This document shows positions 45,899 to 57,343 of a stretch of 64,000 bases of DNA, one piece after another. Below the pieces are notes generated by a model. The model was not told the origin of the DNA. It worked only from the letters and a program-made list of their open reading frames with translations, and made no database searches. Origin of the DNA: Rana temporaria (lineage: Eukaryota > Chordata > Amphibia > Anura > Ranidae); NCBI RefSeq assembly GCF_905171775.1, contig NC_053490.1, forward strand, positions 12,972,167 to 13,036,166, written 5' to 3'. Numbering within the stretch: the first letter of the stretch is position 1; each line of letters opens with the position of its first letter. Both the position numbers and the translations under genes were made by a program.

Positions 45899-48800
45899 TC
45901 TTCAATCGCTTCCCCATGTCCGTGTTCAATCGCTTCCCCCTGTCCAATCGCTTCCCCATGTCCGTGTTCAATCGCTTCCCCATGTCCGTGTTCAATCGCT
46001 TCCCCCTGTCCGTGTTCAATCGCTTCCCCATGTCCGTGTTCAATCGCTTCCCCATGTCCGTGTTCAATCGCTTCCCCATGTCCGTGTCCAATCGCTTCCC
46101 CATGTCCGTGTTCAATCGCTTCCCCATGTCCGTGTTCAATCGCTTCCCCATGTCCGTGTTCAATCGCTTCCCCATGTCCGTGTTCAATCGCTTCCCCATG
46201 TCCATGTTCAATCGCCTGTCCATGTTCAATCGCTTCCCCATGTGCGTGTTCAATCGCTTCCCCATGTGCGTGTTCAATCGCTTCCCCATGTGCGTGTTCA
46301 ATCGCTTCCCCATGTCCGTGTCCAATCGCTTCCCCATGTCCGTGTCCAATCGCTTCCCCATGTCCAATCGATTCCCCATGTCCAATCGATTCCCCATGTC
46401 CAATCGCCTCCCCATGTCCGTGTTCAATCGCTTCCCCATGTCTGTGTTCAATCGCTTCCCCATGTCCGTGTTCAATCGTTTCCCCATGTCCGTGTTCAAT
46501 CGCTTCCCCATGTCCATGTTCAATCGCTTCCTCATGTCCATGTTCAATCGTTTCCCCATGTCCAATCGCTTCCCCATGTCCGTGTTCAATCGTTTCCCCA
46601 TGTCCATGTTCAATCGCTTCCCCATGTCCGTGTTCAATCGCTTCCCCATGTCCATGTTCAATCGCTTCCCCATGTCCATGTTCAATCGCTTCCCCATGTC
46701 CGTGTTCAATCGCTTCCCCATGTCCATGTTCAATCGCTTCCCCATGTCCATGTTCAATCGCTTCCCCATGTCCATGTTCAATCGCTTCCCCATGTCCGTG
46801 TTCAATCGCCTCCCCATGTCTGTGTTCAATCGCTTCCCCATGTCCATGTTCAATCGCCTCCCCATGTCTGTGTTCAATCGCTTCCCCATGTCCGTGTTCA
46901 ATCGCTTCCCCATGTCCGTGTTCAATCGCTTCCCCATGTCCGTGTTCAATCGCTTCCCCATGTCCGTGTTCAATCGCCTCCCCATGTCCGTGTCCAATCG
47001 CCTCCCCATGTCCATGTTCAATCGCTTCCCCATGTCCATGTTCAATCGCTTCCCCATGTCCGTGTTCAATCGCTTCCCCATGTCTGTGTTCAATCGCTTC
47101 CCCATGTCCATGTTCAATCGCCTCCCCATGTCTGTGTTCAATCGCTTCCCCATGTCCATGTTCAATCGCCTCCCCATGTCTGTGTTCAATCGCTTCCCCA
47201 TGTTCAATCGCTTCCCCATGTCTGTGTTCAATCGCTTCCCCATGTCCGTGTCCAATCGCTTCCCCATGTCCGTGTTCAATCGCCTCCCCATGTCCAATCG
47301 CTTCCCCATGTCCATGTTCAATCGCTTCCCCATGTCCATGTTCAATCGCCTCCCCATGTCCAATCGCTTCCCCATGTCCATGTTCAATCGCTTCCCCATG
47401 TCCAATCGCTTCCCCATGTCCATGTTCAATCGCCTCCCCATGTCTGTGTTCAATCGCTTCCCCATGTCCGTGTTCAATCGCTTCCCCATGTCCATGTTCA
47501 ATCGCCTCCCCATGTCCGTGTTCAATCGCTTCCCCATGTCCGTGTTCAATCGCTTCCCCATGTCCGTGTTCAATCGCTTCCCCATGTCCGTGTTCAATCG
47601 CCTCCCCATGTCCGTGTTCAATCGCTTCCCCATGTCCGTGTTCAATCGCTTCCCCATGTCCGTGTTCAATCGCTTCCCCATGTCCGTGTTCAATCGCTTC
47701 CCCATGTCCGTGTTCAATCGCTTCCCCATGTCCGTGTTCAATCGCTTCCCCCATGTCCGTGTTCAATCGCTTCCCCATGTCCGTGTTCAATCGCTTCCCC
47801 ATGTCCGTGTTCAATCGCTTCCCCATGTCCGTGTTCAATCGCTTCCCCATGTCCGTGTTCAATCGCTTCCCCATGTCCGTGTTCAATCGCTTCCCCATGT
47901 CCGTGTTCAATCGCTTCCCCATGTCCGTGTTCAATCGCTTCCCCATGTCCGTGTTCAATCGCTTCCCCATGTCCGTGTTCAATCGCTTCCCCATGTCCGT
48001 GTTCAATCGCTTCCCCATGTCCATGTTCAATCGCCTCCCCATGTCCGTGTTCAATCGCCTCCCCATGTCCGTGTTCAATCGCTTCCCCATGTCCGTGTTC
48101 AATCGCTTCCCCATGTCCAATCGCCTCCCCATGTCCGTGTTCAATCGCTTCCCCATGTCCGTGTTCAATCGCTTCCCCATGTCCGTGTTCAATCGCTTCC
48201 CCATGTCCGTGTTCAATCGCTTCCCCATGTCCGTGTTCAATCGCTTCCCCATGTCCGTGTTCAATCGCTTCCCCATGTCCGTGTTCAATCGCTTCCCCAT
48301 GTCCGTGTTCAATCGCCTCCCCATGTCCGTGTTCAATCGCCTCCCCATGTCCGTGTTCAATCGCTTCCCCATGTCCGTGTTCAATCGCTTCCCCATGTGC
48401 GTGTTCAATCGCTTCCCCATGTCCGTGTTCAATCGCTTCCCCATGTCCATGTTCAATCGCTTCCCCATGTCCGTGTTCAATCGCTTCCCCATGTCCCTGT
48501 TCAATCGCTTCCCCATGTCCAATCGCTTTCCCATGTCCAATCGCTTCCCCATGTCCGTGTTCAATCGCTTCCCCATGTCCGTGTTCAATCGCTTCCCCAT
48601 GTCCGTGTTCAATCGCTTCCCCATGTCCGTGTTCAATCGCCTCCCCATGTCCGTGTTCAATCGCCTCCCCATGTCCGTGTTCAATCGCTTCCCCATGTCC
48701 GTGTTCAATCGCTTCCCCATGTCCGTGTTCAATCGCTTCCCCCATGTCCGTGTTCAATCGCTTCCCCGTGTCCGTGTTCAATCGCCTCCCCATGTCCATG

Positions 48801-51800
48801 TTCAATCGCCTCCCCATGTCCGTGTTCAATCGCCTCCCCATGTCCGTGTTCAATCGCCTCCCCATGTCCATGTCCAATCGCCTCCCCATGTCCGTGTTCA
48901 ATCGCCTCCCCATGTCCGTGTTCAATCGCCTCCCCATGTCCAATCGCCTCCCCATGTCCGTGTTCAATCGCCTCCCCATGTCCGTGTTCAATCGCCTCCC
49001 CATGTCCGTGTTCAATCGCCTCCCCATGTCCAATCGCCTCCCCATGTCCGTGTTCAATCGCTTCCCCATGTCCGTGTTCAATCGCCTCCCCATGTCCAAT
49101 CGCCTCCCCATGTCCGTGTTCAATCGCTTCCCCATGTCCATGTCCAATCGCTTCCCCATATCCGTGTTCAATCGCTTCCCCATATCCGTGTTCAATCGCT
49201 TCCCCATGTGCGTGTTCAATCGCTCCCCCTGTGCGTGTTCAATCGCTTCTCCATGTCCAATCGCTTCCCCATGTCCGTGTTCAATCGCTTCCCCATGTCC
49301 GTGTTCAATCGCTTCCCCATGTCCGTGTTCAATCGCTTCCCCATGTCCGTGTTCAATCGCTTCCCCATGTCCGTGTTCAATCGCTTCCCCATGTCCGTGT
49401 TCAATCGCTTCCCCATGTCCGTGTTCAATCGCTTCCCCATGTCCGTGTTCAATCGCTTCCCCATGTCCGTTTTTTAATCGCTTCCCCATGTCCGTGTTCA
49501 ATCGCTTCCCCATGTCCGTGTTCAATCGCTTCCCCATGTCCGTGTTCAATCGCTTCCCCATGTCCGTGTTCAATCGCTTCCCCATGTCCGTGTTCAATCG
49601 CTTCCCCATGTCCGTGTTCAATCGCCTCCCCATGTCCGTGTTCAATCGCTTCCCCATGTCCGTGTTCAATCGCTCCCCATGTCCGTGTTCAATCGCTTCC
49701 CCATGTCCGTGTTCAATCGCTTCCCCATGTCCGTGTCCAATCGCTTCCCCATGTCCGTGTTCAATCGCTTCCCCATGTCCATGTTCAATCGCCTGTCCGT
49801 GTTCAATCGCTTCCCCATGTCCGTGTTCAATCGCTTCCCCATGTCCGTGTTCAATCGCTTCCCCATGTCCATGTTCAATCGCCTGTCCATGTTCAATCGC
49901 TTCCCATGTGCGTGTTCAATCGCTTCCCCATGTGCGTGTTCAATCGCTTCCCCATGTGCGTGTTCAATCGCTTCCCCATGTGCGTGTCCAATCGCTTCCC
50001 ATGTCCGTGTCCAATCGCTTCCCCATGTCCGTGTCCAATCGCTTCCCCATGTCCAATCGCTTCCCCATGTCCAATCGATTCCCCATGTCCAATCGATTCC
50101 CCATGTCCAATCGCCTCCCCATGTCCGTGTTCAATCGCTTCCCCATGTCCATGTTCAATCGCTTCCCCATGTCCGTGTTCAATCGCTTCCCCATGTCCGT
50201 GTTCAATCGCTTCCCCATGTCCGTGTCCAATCGCTTCCCCATGTCCAATCGATTCCCCATGTCCAATCGATTCCCCATGTCCAATCGCTTCCCCATGTCC
50301 GTGTTCAATCGCCTCCCCATGTTCAATCGCTTCCCCATGTCCATGTCCAATCGCTTCCCCATATCCGTGTTCAATCGCTTCCCCATATCCGTGTTCAATC
50401 GCTTCCCCATGTGCGTGTTCAATCGCTTCCCCATGTGCGTGTTCAATCGCTTCTCCATGTCCAATCGCTTCCCCATGTCCGTGTTCAATCGCTTCCCCAT
50501 GTCCAATCGCTTCCCCATGTCCGTGTTCAATCGCTTCCCCATGTCCGTGTTCAATCGCTTCCCCATGTCCGTGTTCAATCGCTTCCCCATGTCCGTGTTC
50601 AATCGCTTCCCCATGTCCGTGTTCAATCGCTTCCCCATGTCCGTGTTCAATCGCTTCCCCATGTCCGTGTTCAATCGCTTCCCCATGTCCGTGTTCAATC
50701 GCTTCCCCATGTCCGTGTTCAATCGCTTCCCCATGTCCGTGTTCAATCGCTTCCCCATGTCCGTGTTCAATCGCTTCCCATGTCCGTGTCCAATCGCTTC
50801 CCCATGTCCGTGTTCAATCGCTTCCCCATGTCCGTGTCCAATCGCTTCCCCATGTCCGTGTTCAATCGCTTCCCCATGTCCATGTTCAATCGCCTGTCCG
50901 TGTTCAATCGCCTCCCCATGTCCGTGTTCAATCGCTTCCCCATGTCCGTGTTCAATCGCTTCCCCATGTCCATGTTCAATCGCCTGTCCATGTTCAATCG
51001 CTTCCCCATGTGCGTGTTCAATCGCTTCCCCATGTGCGTGTTCAATCGCTTCCCCATGTGCGTGTTCAATCGCTTCCCCATGTGCGTGTCCAATCGCTTC
51101 CCCATGTCCGTGTCCAATCGCTTCCCCATGTCCGTGTCCAATCGCTTCCCCATGTCCAATCGATTCCCCATGTCCAATCGATTCCCCATGTCCAATCGCC
51201 TCCCCATGTCCGTGTTCAATCGCTTCCCCATGTCCATGTTCAATCGCTTCCCCATGTCCGTGTTCAATCGCTTCCCCATGTCCGTGTTCAATCGCTTCCC
51301 CATGTCCGTGTTCAATCGCTTCCCCATGTCCGTGTCCAATCGCTTCCCCATGTCCATGTTCAATCGCTTCCCCATGTCCATGTTCAATCGCTTCCCCATG
51401 TCCGTGTTCAATCGTTTCCCCATGTCCGTGTTCAATCGCTTCCCCATGTCCATGTTCAATCGCTTCCTCATGTCCATGTTCAATCGCTTCCCCATGTCCA
51501 ATCGCTTCCCCATGTCCGTGTTCAATCGTTTCCCCATGTCCATGTTCAATCGCTTCCCCATGTCCATGTTCAATCGCTTCCCCATGTCCATGTTCAATCG
51601 CTTCCCCATGTCCATGTTCAATCGCTTCCCCATGTCCATGTTCAATCACCTCCCCATGTCTGTGTTCAATCGCTTCCCCATGTCCATGTTCAATCGCCTC
51701 CCCATGTCTGTGTTCAATCGCCTCCCCATGTCCGTGTTCAATCGTTTCCCCATGTCCAATCGCTTCCCCATGTCCGTGTTCAATCGTTTCCCCATGTCCA

Positions 51801-53724
51801 TGTTCAATCGCTTCCCCATGTCCATGTTCAATCGCTTCCCCATGTCCATGTTCAATCGCTTCCCCATGTCCATGTTCAATCGCTTCCCCATGTCCATGTT
51901 CAATCGCCTCCCCATGTCTGTGTTCAATCGCTTCCCCATGTCCATGTTCAATCGCCTCCCCATGTCTGTGTTCAATCGCTTCCCCATGTCCGTGTTCAAT
52001 CGCTTCCCCATGTCCAATCGCTTCCCCATGTCCGTGTTCAATCGCTTCCCCATGTCCGTGTTCAATCGCTTCCCCATGTCCGTGTTCAATCGCCTCCCCA
52101 TGTCCGTGTCCAATCGCCTCCCCATGTCCATGTTCAATCGCTTCCCCATGTCCATGTTCAATCGCTTCCCCATGTCCGTGTTCAATCGCTTCCCCATGTC
52201 TGTGTTCAATCGCTTCCCCATGTCCATGTTCAATCGCCTCCCCATGTCTGTGTTCAATCGCTTCCCCATGTCCATGTTCAATCGCCTCCCCATGTCTGTG
52301 TTCAATCGCTTCCCCATGTCCAATCGCTTCCCCATGTCCATGTTCAATCGCTTCCCCATGTCCAATCGCTTCCCCATGTCCATGTTCAATCGCCTCCCCA
52401 TGTCTGTGTTCAATCGCTTCCCCATGTCCGTGTTCAATCGCCTGTCCATGTTCAATCGCTTCCCCATGTCCGTGTTCAATCGCCTCCCCATGTCCGTGTT
52501 CAATCGCTTCCCCATGTCCGTGTTCAATCGCTTCCCCATGTCCGTGTTCAATCGCTTCCCCATGTCCGTGTTCAATCGCCTCCCCATGTCCGTGTTCAAT
52601 CGCCTCCCCATGTCCGTGTTCAATCGCCTCCCCATGTCCGTGTTCAATCGCTTCCCCATGTCCGTGTTCAATCGCCTCCCCATGTCCGTGTTCAATCGCC
52701 TCCCCATGTCCGTGTTCAATCGCCTCCCCATGTCCGTGTTCAATCGCTTCCCCATGTCCGTGTTCAATCGCTTCCCCATGTCCGTGTTCAATCGCTTCCC
52801 CATGTCCGTGTTCAATCGCTTCCTAATGTCCAATCGCTTCCCCATGTCCGTGTTCAATCGCTTCCCCATGTCCATGTTCAATCGCTTCCCCATGTCCGTG
52901 TTCAATCGCTTCCCCATGTCCAATCGCTTCCCCATGTCCGTGTTCAATCGCCTCCCCATGTCCATGTTCAATCGCTTCCCCATGTCCATGTTCAATCGCT
53001 TCCCCATGTCCATGTTCAATCGCTTCCCCATGTCCGTGTTCAATCGCCTCCCCATGTCCAATCGCTTCCCCATGTCCGTGTTCAATCGCCTCCCCATGTC
53101 CAATCGCCTCCCCATGTCCGTGTTCAATCGCCTCCCCATGTCCGTGTTCAATCGCCTCCCCATGTCCGTGTTCAATCGCCTCCCCATGTCCGTGTTCAAT
53201 CGCTTCCCCATGTCCGTGTTCAATCGCCTCCCCATGTCCGTGTTCAATCGCCTCCCCATGTCCGTGTTCAATCGCCTCCCCATGTCCGTGTTCAATCGCT
53301 TCCCCATGTCCGTGTTCAATCGCTTCCCCATGTCCGTGTTCAATCGCTTCCCCATGTCCGTGTTCAATCGCTTCCTAATGTCCAATCGCTTCCCCATGTC
53401 CGTGTTCAATCGCTTCCCCATGTCCATGTTCAATCGCTTCCCCATGTCCGTGTTCAATCGCTTCCCCATGTCCAATCGCTTCCCCATGTCCGTGTTCAAT
53501 CGCCTCCCCATGTCCATGTTCAATCGCTTCCCCATGTCCATGTTCAATCGCTTCCCCATGTCCATGTTCAATCGCCTCCCCATGTCCGTGTTCAATCGCC
53601 TCCCCATGTCCAATCGCTTCCCCATGTCCGTGTTCAATCGCCTCCCCATGTCCAATCGCCTCCCCATGTCCGTGTTCAATCGCCTCCCCATGTCCAATCG
53701 CTTCCCCATGTCCATGTTCAATCG
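45899..53724 (+). repeat. 24-bp minisatellite, 7.8 kb, with higher-order structure
   Basis: About 325 units containing TTCAATCGCTTCCCCATGTC. Main variants are CCGTG, CCATG, CTGTG and GCGTG before TTC, and CGCTT or CGCCT. An 18-bp form lacks six bases (GTCCAATCGCTTCCCC). Blocks of variants recur in the same order: AATCGATTCC doublets at about 46,366, 50,073, 50,247 and 51,158; CGCTTCCTCATG at 46,525 and 51,461; TCCTAATGTC at 52,821 and 53,373 (552 bp = 23 units). Because 24 is a multiple of three and the unit lacks stops, long ORFs appear in most frames. They shift at rare indels (for example 47,750, 48,740, 49,470 and 49,674). Confidence 0.97.
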
Positions 53725-53726
53725 CG

Positions 53727-54477
53727 ATCACTGTGGCGGCGTATCGATCGAGTCATCCCTTTTATAAGGGATACTCGATCGATGACGTCAGTCCTACAGC
53801 CACACCCCCCTACAGTTGTAAACACACACTAGGTGAACACTAACTCCTACAGCGCCCCCTGTGGTTAACTCCCAAACTGCAACTGTCATTTTCACAATAA
53901 ACAATGCAATTTAAATGCATTTTTTGCTGTGAAAATGACAATGGTCCCAAAAATGTGTCAAAATTGTCCGAAGTGTCCGCCATAATGTCGCAGTCACGAA
54001 AAAAATCGCTGATCGCCGCCAATAGTAGTAAAAAAATAAATAATTAATAAAAATGCAATAAAACTATCCCCTATTTTGTAAACGCTATAAATTTTGCGCA
54101 AACCAATCGATAAACGCTTATTGCAATTTTTTTTTTTACCAAAAATAGGTAGAAGAATACGTATCGGCCTAAACTGAGGAAAACTATTTTTTTAGATATA
54201 TGTTTTTGGGGGATATTTATTACAGCAAAAAGTAAAAAAATATTGCATTTTTTTTCAAAATTGTCGCTCTATTTTTGTTTATAGCGCAAAAAATAAAAAC
54301 CGCAGAGGTGATCAAATACCACCAAAAGAAAGCTCTATTTGTGGGGAAAAAAGGACGCCAATTTTGTTTGGGAGCCACGTGGCACGACCGCGCAATTGTC
54401 TGTTAAAGCGACGCAGTCCCGAATCGCAAAAAGTGCGCTGGTCTTTGGGCAGCAATATGGTTCCGGGGGTTAAGTGG
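53727..54477 (-). mobile_element. piggyBac-like family P element, left end missing at the array
   Basis: The right end GGGGGTTAAGTGG is followed by TTAA (54,478-54,481), and 53,840-54,450 aligns with 28,560-29,100 (GTCCGCCATAATGTCGCAGT, ACGTATCGGCCTAAACTGAG). The other terminus is absent: the sequence runs into the last 24-bp unit at GATCACTGTGGCGGCGTATC. A short palindrome ATCGATCGAGT...ACTCGATCGAT surrounds 53,760. Confidence 0.75.
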
Positions 54478-54554
54478 TTAATATAATATTAAAGCGGAGC
54501 GCCGACCAAGACAGGTTTAAAATGGAAAAAGAAGAAGGGTTAGCACCTCAGTTG

Positions 54555-54805
54555 AGTTATTGCTGTTTGCGACGTCGTATCTATGCACCGGACTCACAAA
54601 CTAAGATCCGCCTAAAAATAGGCTTCATCCCACTGACGTAACTTGCCTACGCCGTCGTAGAGTGGGCGCATATTTACGCTGGACGCATGTGGCGCTCCCA
54701 TTGATTTTCTATTCAAATGAGGGAGATACGGCGATTCACGAACGTACGTGCGCCCAACGCAGTGCGCGTACAGTCATACGTCGGGCGTAAAGTTATGCCC
54801 CACTG
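54555..54805. mobile_element. MITE family M fragment
   Basis: Aligns in inverse with the right part of copy M1 (for example CACAAACTAAGATCCGCCTA and GGCGATTCACGAACGTACGT). Both termini are missing. Confidence 0.65.
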
Positions 54806-54961
54806 GGAGGATTCTGCTCACTTCCTCTCCTGCTGAGACGACAGGAAGTGAGGAGAACATTTCTCAGTCAGGACATAAAAATAAAAAAAAACAACATAAT
54901 GAAACATTTGAAGCCTCTTCCCTACTCCATCCAAATCTAAAAAGAAAAAGTTCCTTTTTAA

Positions 54962-55445
54962 AGTGGAGTTCCACCCATTTTTTTATGTTTGTCTGTGCTG
55001 CATGCCCTAATCTCATAGTGTTCAGAATGGACAATTTTTATTTAATTTGTTGCTTGTAAATACCTTTATTTTGTAGTCCTTCATTACTTCCTCCTCCTTA
55101 TTTGCCTAGGCTATTAAGTCACAAGGCTATTTGCAAGGGTTTCTGGGATAGGCATCATGTTTCCCAGTAGTCCTTGCAAACCTGACTGAAACCTATTACA
55201 TTGCTTGTGCACTGAGCATGTGCGAGATATCCAAAGCTGAAATCCAGGAAGTCATACAGTCTGGCTTCATGATGCCCACACTTAAGATGGCCACGGTCTA
55301 TTTCTAGATTATAAAATATTTAAATGCTGTAACAACCTAACAAAACAGACCTCAGTTTACAGACTAACTTTACTAGAATACATTAAGCTTGTGTATTACA
55401 GGGGTATTTATATTTAAAAAGTGAAATTGTGGGTGGAACTCCCCT
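54962..55445. mobile_element. TTAA-target MITE upstream of the coiled-coil exon
   Basis: AGTGGAGTTCCACCC and GGGTGGAACTCCCCT are near-perfect inverted ends, flanked by TTAA on both sides (54,958-54,961 and 55,446-55,449). 484 bp. It ends 43 bp before the splice acceptor at 55,488, so it forms the end of the presumed intron. Confidence 0.9.
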
Positions 55446-55494
55446 TTAAAATGTTACTTGAATTTACCATCTTTGTTTTTCTTTATAGGTAAAA

Positions 55495-57336
55495 ATGAAG
55501 AGAATAGAGAACACAGGGGCCAATAGAAGGAAGAATGGAGAAAGGAGCGCCGAGGAGAAGAAAGCTTTAAAAGAGAAAAGAAATGCGATTGCTTTAGAAC
55601 GACAAAAAAGACTTGAGCGGAAGAGAGAGATAGAGGCGTCGAAGAGAGAAAAACTCCAGAAAATAAATGAGAAGAGCAAAATGGAGAAGCTAAACATAAA
55701 GAGAGAAAAAGAACTGAAGGAGAAAGAGGAAAAGGAGAGGAGATTGGCCGAAGACAGAGCGAGAGAGGAGATAGAAAAGAAACAGGAGAGCAATAGAATT
55801 GCACTAATGGAGATAAAGAAAGAGGCAGAGGCTAGAAGATTAAAAACAGAACAGCTAATAAGGGAGGCTATAGAGAAAGAGAAGAAAAGAGAAATGGAAG
55901 AGGAAGAAAAGAGGAAAGAGGTCAGAAGGCTACTGAATGGGAAGCGAATGGGGAATGGGAATGGGAGGCGACGACAGTCTAGCACGTTATCTGCAGAAAT
56001 GATGACGGCCATCGAGGCTTTAAGAGAGAGAGAGTCTGTAGCAAAGCTAAAATTGGAGCAAGAGGAGCGGGTTAGAGAAGAGGAGCGGGTTAGAGAAGAG
56101 GAGCGGGTGAGAGAAGAGGAGCGGGTTAGAGAAGAGGAGAGGGTGAGAGAAGAAGAGAGGGTGAGAGAAGCGGAGAGGGTGAGAGAAGCGGAGAAGGAGA
56201 GACAAGCAAGGAGGGAGAGAGAAGAGAAGAGGGAGAGAGAAAGAAAGAGGGAGAGAGACAGAAAGAGGGAGAGAGAAGCAAAGAGGGAGAGAGAAGAGGA
56301 GAGAGAAGAGAGGGTGAGAGAAGCGGAGAGGGTGAGAGAAGCGGAGAAGGAGAGACAAGCAAGGAGGGAGAGAGAAGAGCAGAGGGAGAGAGAAGAGCAG
56401 AGGGAGAGAGAAGAGAGGAAGAGAGACGAGGAGAGGGAGAGAGAAGAGAGGGAGAGAGAAGAGGAGAGGGAGAGAGAAGAGAGGGAGAGAGAAAAGATAG
56501 TCAGGGAAGAGAGGGAGAGAGAGGGGCGGGTGAGAGAGCAGGAGAGGGAGAGAGAAAAGATAGTCAGGGAAGAGAGGGAGAGAGAGGGGCGGGTGAGAGA
56601 ACAGGAGAGGGAGAGAGAGGAGCGGGTGAGAGAACAGGAGAGGGAGAGAGAGGAGCGGGTGAGAGAGCATGAGAGGGAGATAGAAAAGATAGCCAGGGAA
56701 GAGGCAGAGAGAGCAGAGAGTGCGAGAGAAGAGAGGGAGAGAGAAAAGATAGTCAGGGAAGAGGCGGAGAGGGCAAAGAGGTTGAGAGAAGAGAGGGAGA
56801 AAGAAGAGCAGGCAAAAGAAGACAGGGAGAGAGAAAAGATAGCCAGGGAAGAGGCGGAGAGGGCAAAGAGGTTGAGAGAAGAGAGGGAGAAAGAGGAGCG
56901 AGTGAGAGAGCGGGAAAGAGAGGAGAGGGAGAGAGAAAAAAGAGGAAGAGAAGAGGAAAAGGTCAGGGAAGAGAGGGTCAGAGCACAGAGGATGAGACAA
57001 CAGAGGGCAAAAGAGGAGCAGGTGAGAGAGCGGGAAAGACAGGAGAGGGAGAGAGAAAAAAGAGGAAGAGAAGAGGAAAAGGTCAGGGAAGAGAGGGTCA
57101 GAGCACAGAGGATGAGACAACAGAGGGCAAAAGAGGAGCAGGTGAGAGAGCGGGAAAGAGAGGAGAGGGAGAGAGAAAAAAGAGAAAGAGAAGAGGAAAA
57201 GGTCAGAGAAGAGCGGGTCAGAGCAAAGAGGGCAATATTAATACAGAAATTGAAATATAAGTGCTATCGTTATGGTATATGGAATATAGTGGTGGTGGAT
57301 GGGGTTTTACAAGAAGGGGCAATTTGGGCGGCTTGA
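55495..57336 (+). CDS. Highly charged coiled-coil protein, 613 residues (partial gene?)
   Basis: A splice acceptor (TTTGTTTTTCTTTATAG, AG at 55,487-55,488) stands six bases before the ATG, so this is an exon. Residues 1-190 are a non-repetitive K/E/R helix (RSAEEKKALKEKRNAIALER, EKEEKERRLAEDRAREEIEK) with an LLNGKRMGNGNGRRR break and STLSAEMMTAIEALR. Residues about 190-580 are repeats such as REEERV, REAERV and a near-identical block of about 40 residues tandemly repeated near the end (REKRGREEEKVREER). The last 34 residues (ILIQKLKYKCYRYG, WNIVVVDGVL) are unlike the rest. They may be intron read-through past a donor such as ATG|GTATAT near 57,276. Long single or multiple helices resembling trichohyalin or MAP7-like proteins are expected. 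No family was identified, and function is unknown. Confidence 0.7.
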   Translation: MKRIENTGANRRKNGERSAEEKKALKEKRNAIALERQKRLERKREIEASKREKLQKINEKSKMEKLNIKREKELKEKEEKERRLAEDRAREEIEKKQESNRIALMEIKKEAEARRLKTEQLIREAIEKEKKREMEEEEKRKEVRRLLNGKRMGNGNGRRRQSSTLSAEMMTAIEALRERESVAKLKLEQEERVREEERVREEERVREEERVREEERVREEERVREAERVREAEKERQARREREEKRERERKRERDRKREREAKREREEEREERVREAERVREAEKERQARREREEQREREEQREREERKRDEEREREEREREEEREREEREREKIVREEREREGRVREQEREREKIVREEREREGRVREQEREREERVREQEREREERVREHEREIEKIAREEAERAESAREEREREKIVREEAERAKRLREEREKEEQAKEDREREKIAREEAERAKRLREEREKEERVREREREEREREKRGREEEKVREERVRAQRMRQQRAKEEQVRERERQEREREKRGREEEKVREERVRAQRMRQQRAKEEQVREREREEREREKREREEEKVREERVRAKRAILIQKLKYKCYRYGIWNIVVVDGVLQEGAIWAA

Positions 57337-57343
57337 GCTAGAT

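Noticed and set aside
45899..53724. CRISPR-like array
   Set aside because: Units are directly adjacent with no unique spacers, and the genome is eukaryotic; this is a minisatellite.
45825..53832. Open frames of 2,333, 2,650, 1,362 and 966 codons on both strands
   Set aside because: They are read through a 24-bp repeat that lacks stop codons in most frames; several frames are open simultaneously and switch at repeat indels. No promoter or non-repeat protein sequence is attached.
56047..57120. 357-codon minus-strand ORF rich in S, L, P and F
   Set aside because: Antisense shadow of the polypurine coiled-coil coding region; no independent start or splice signals.
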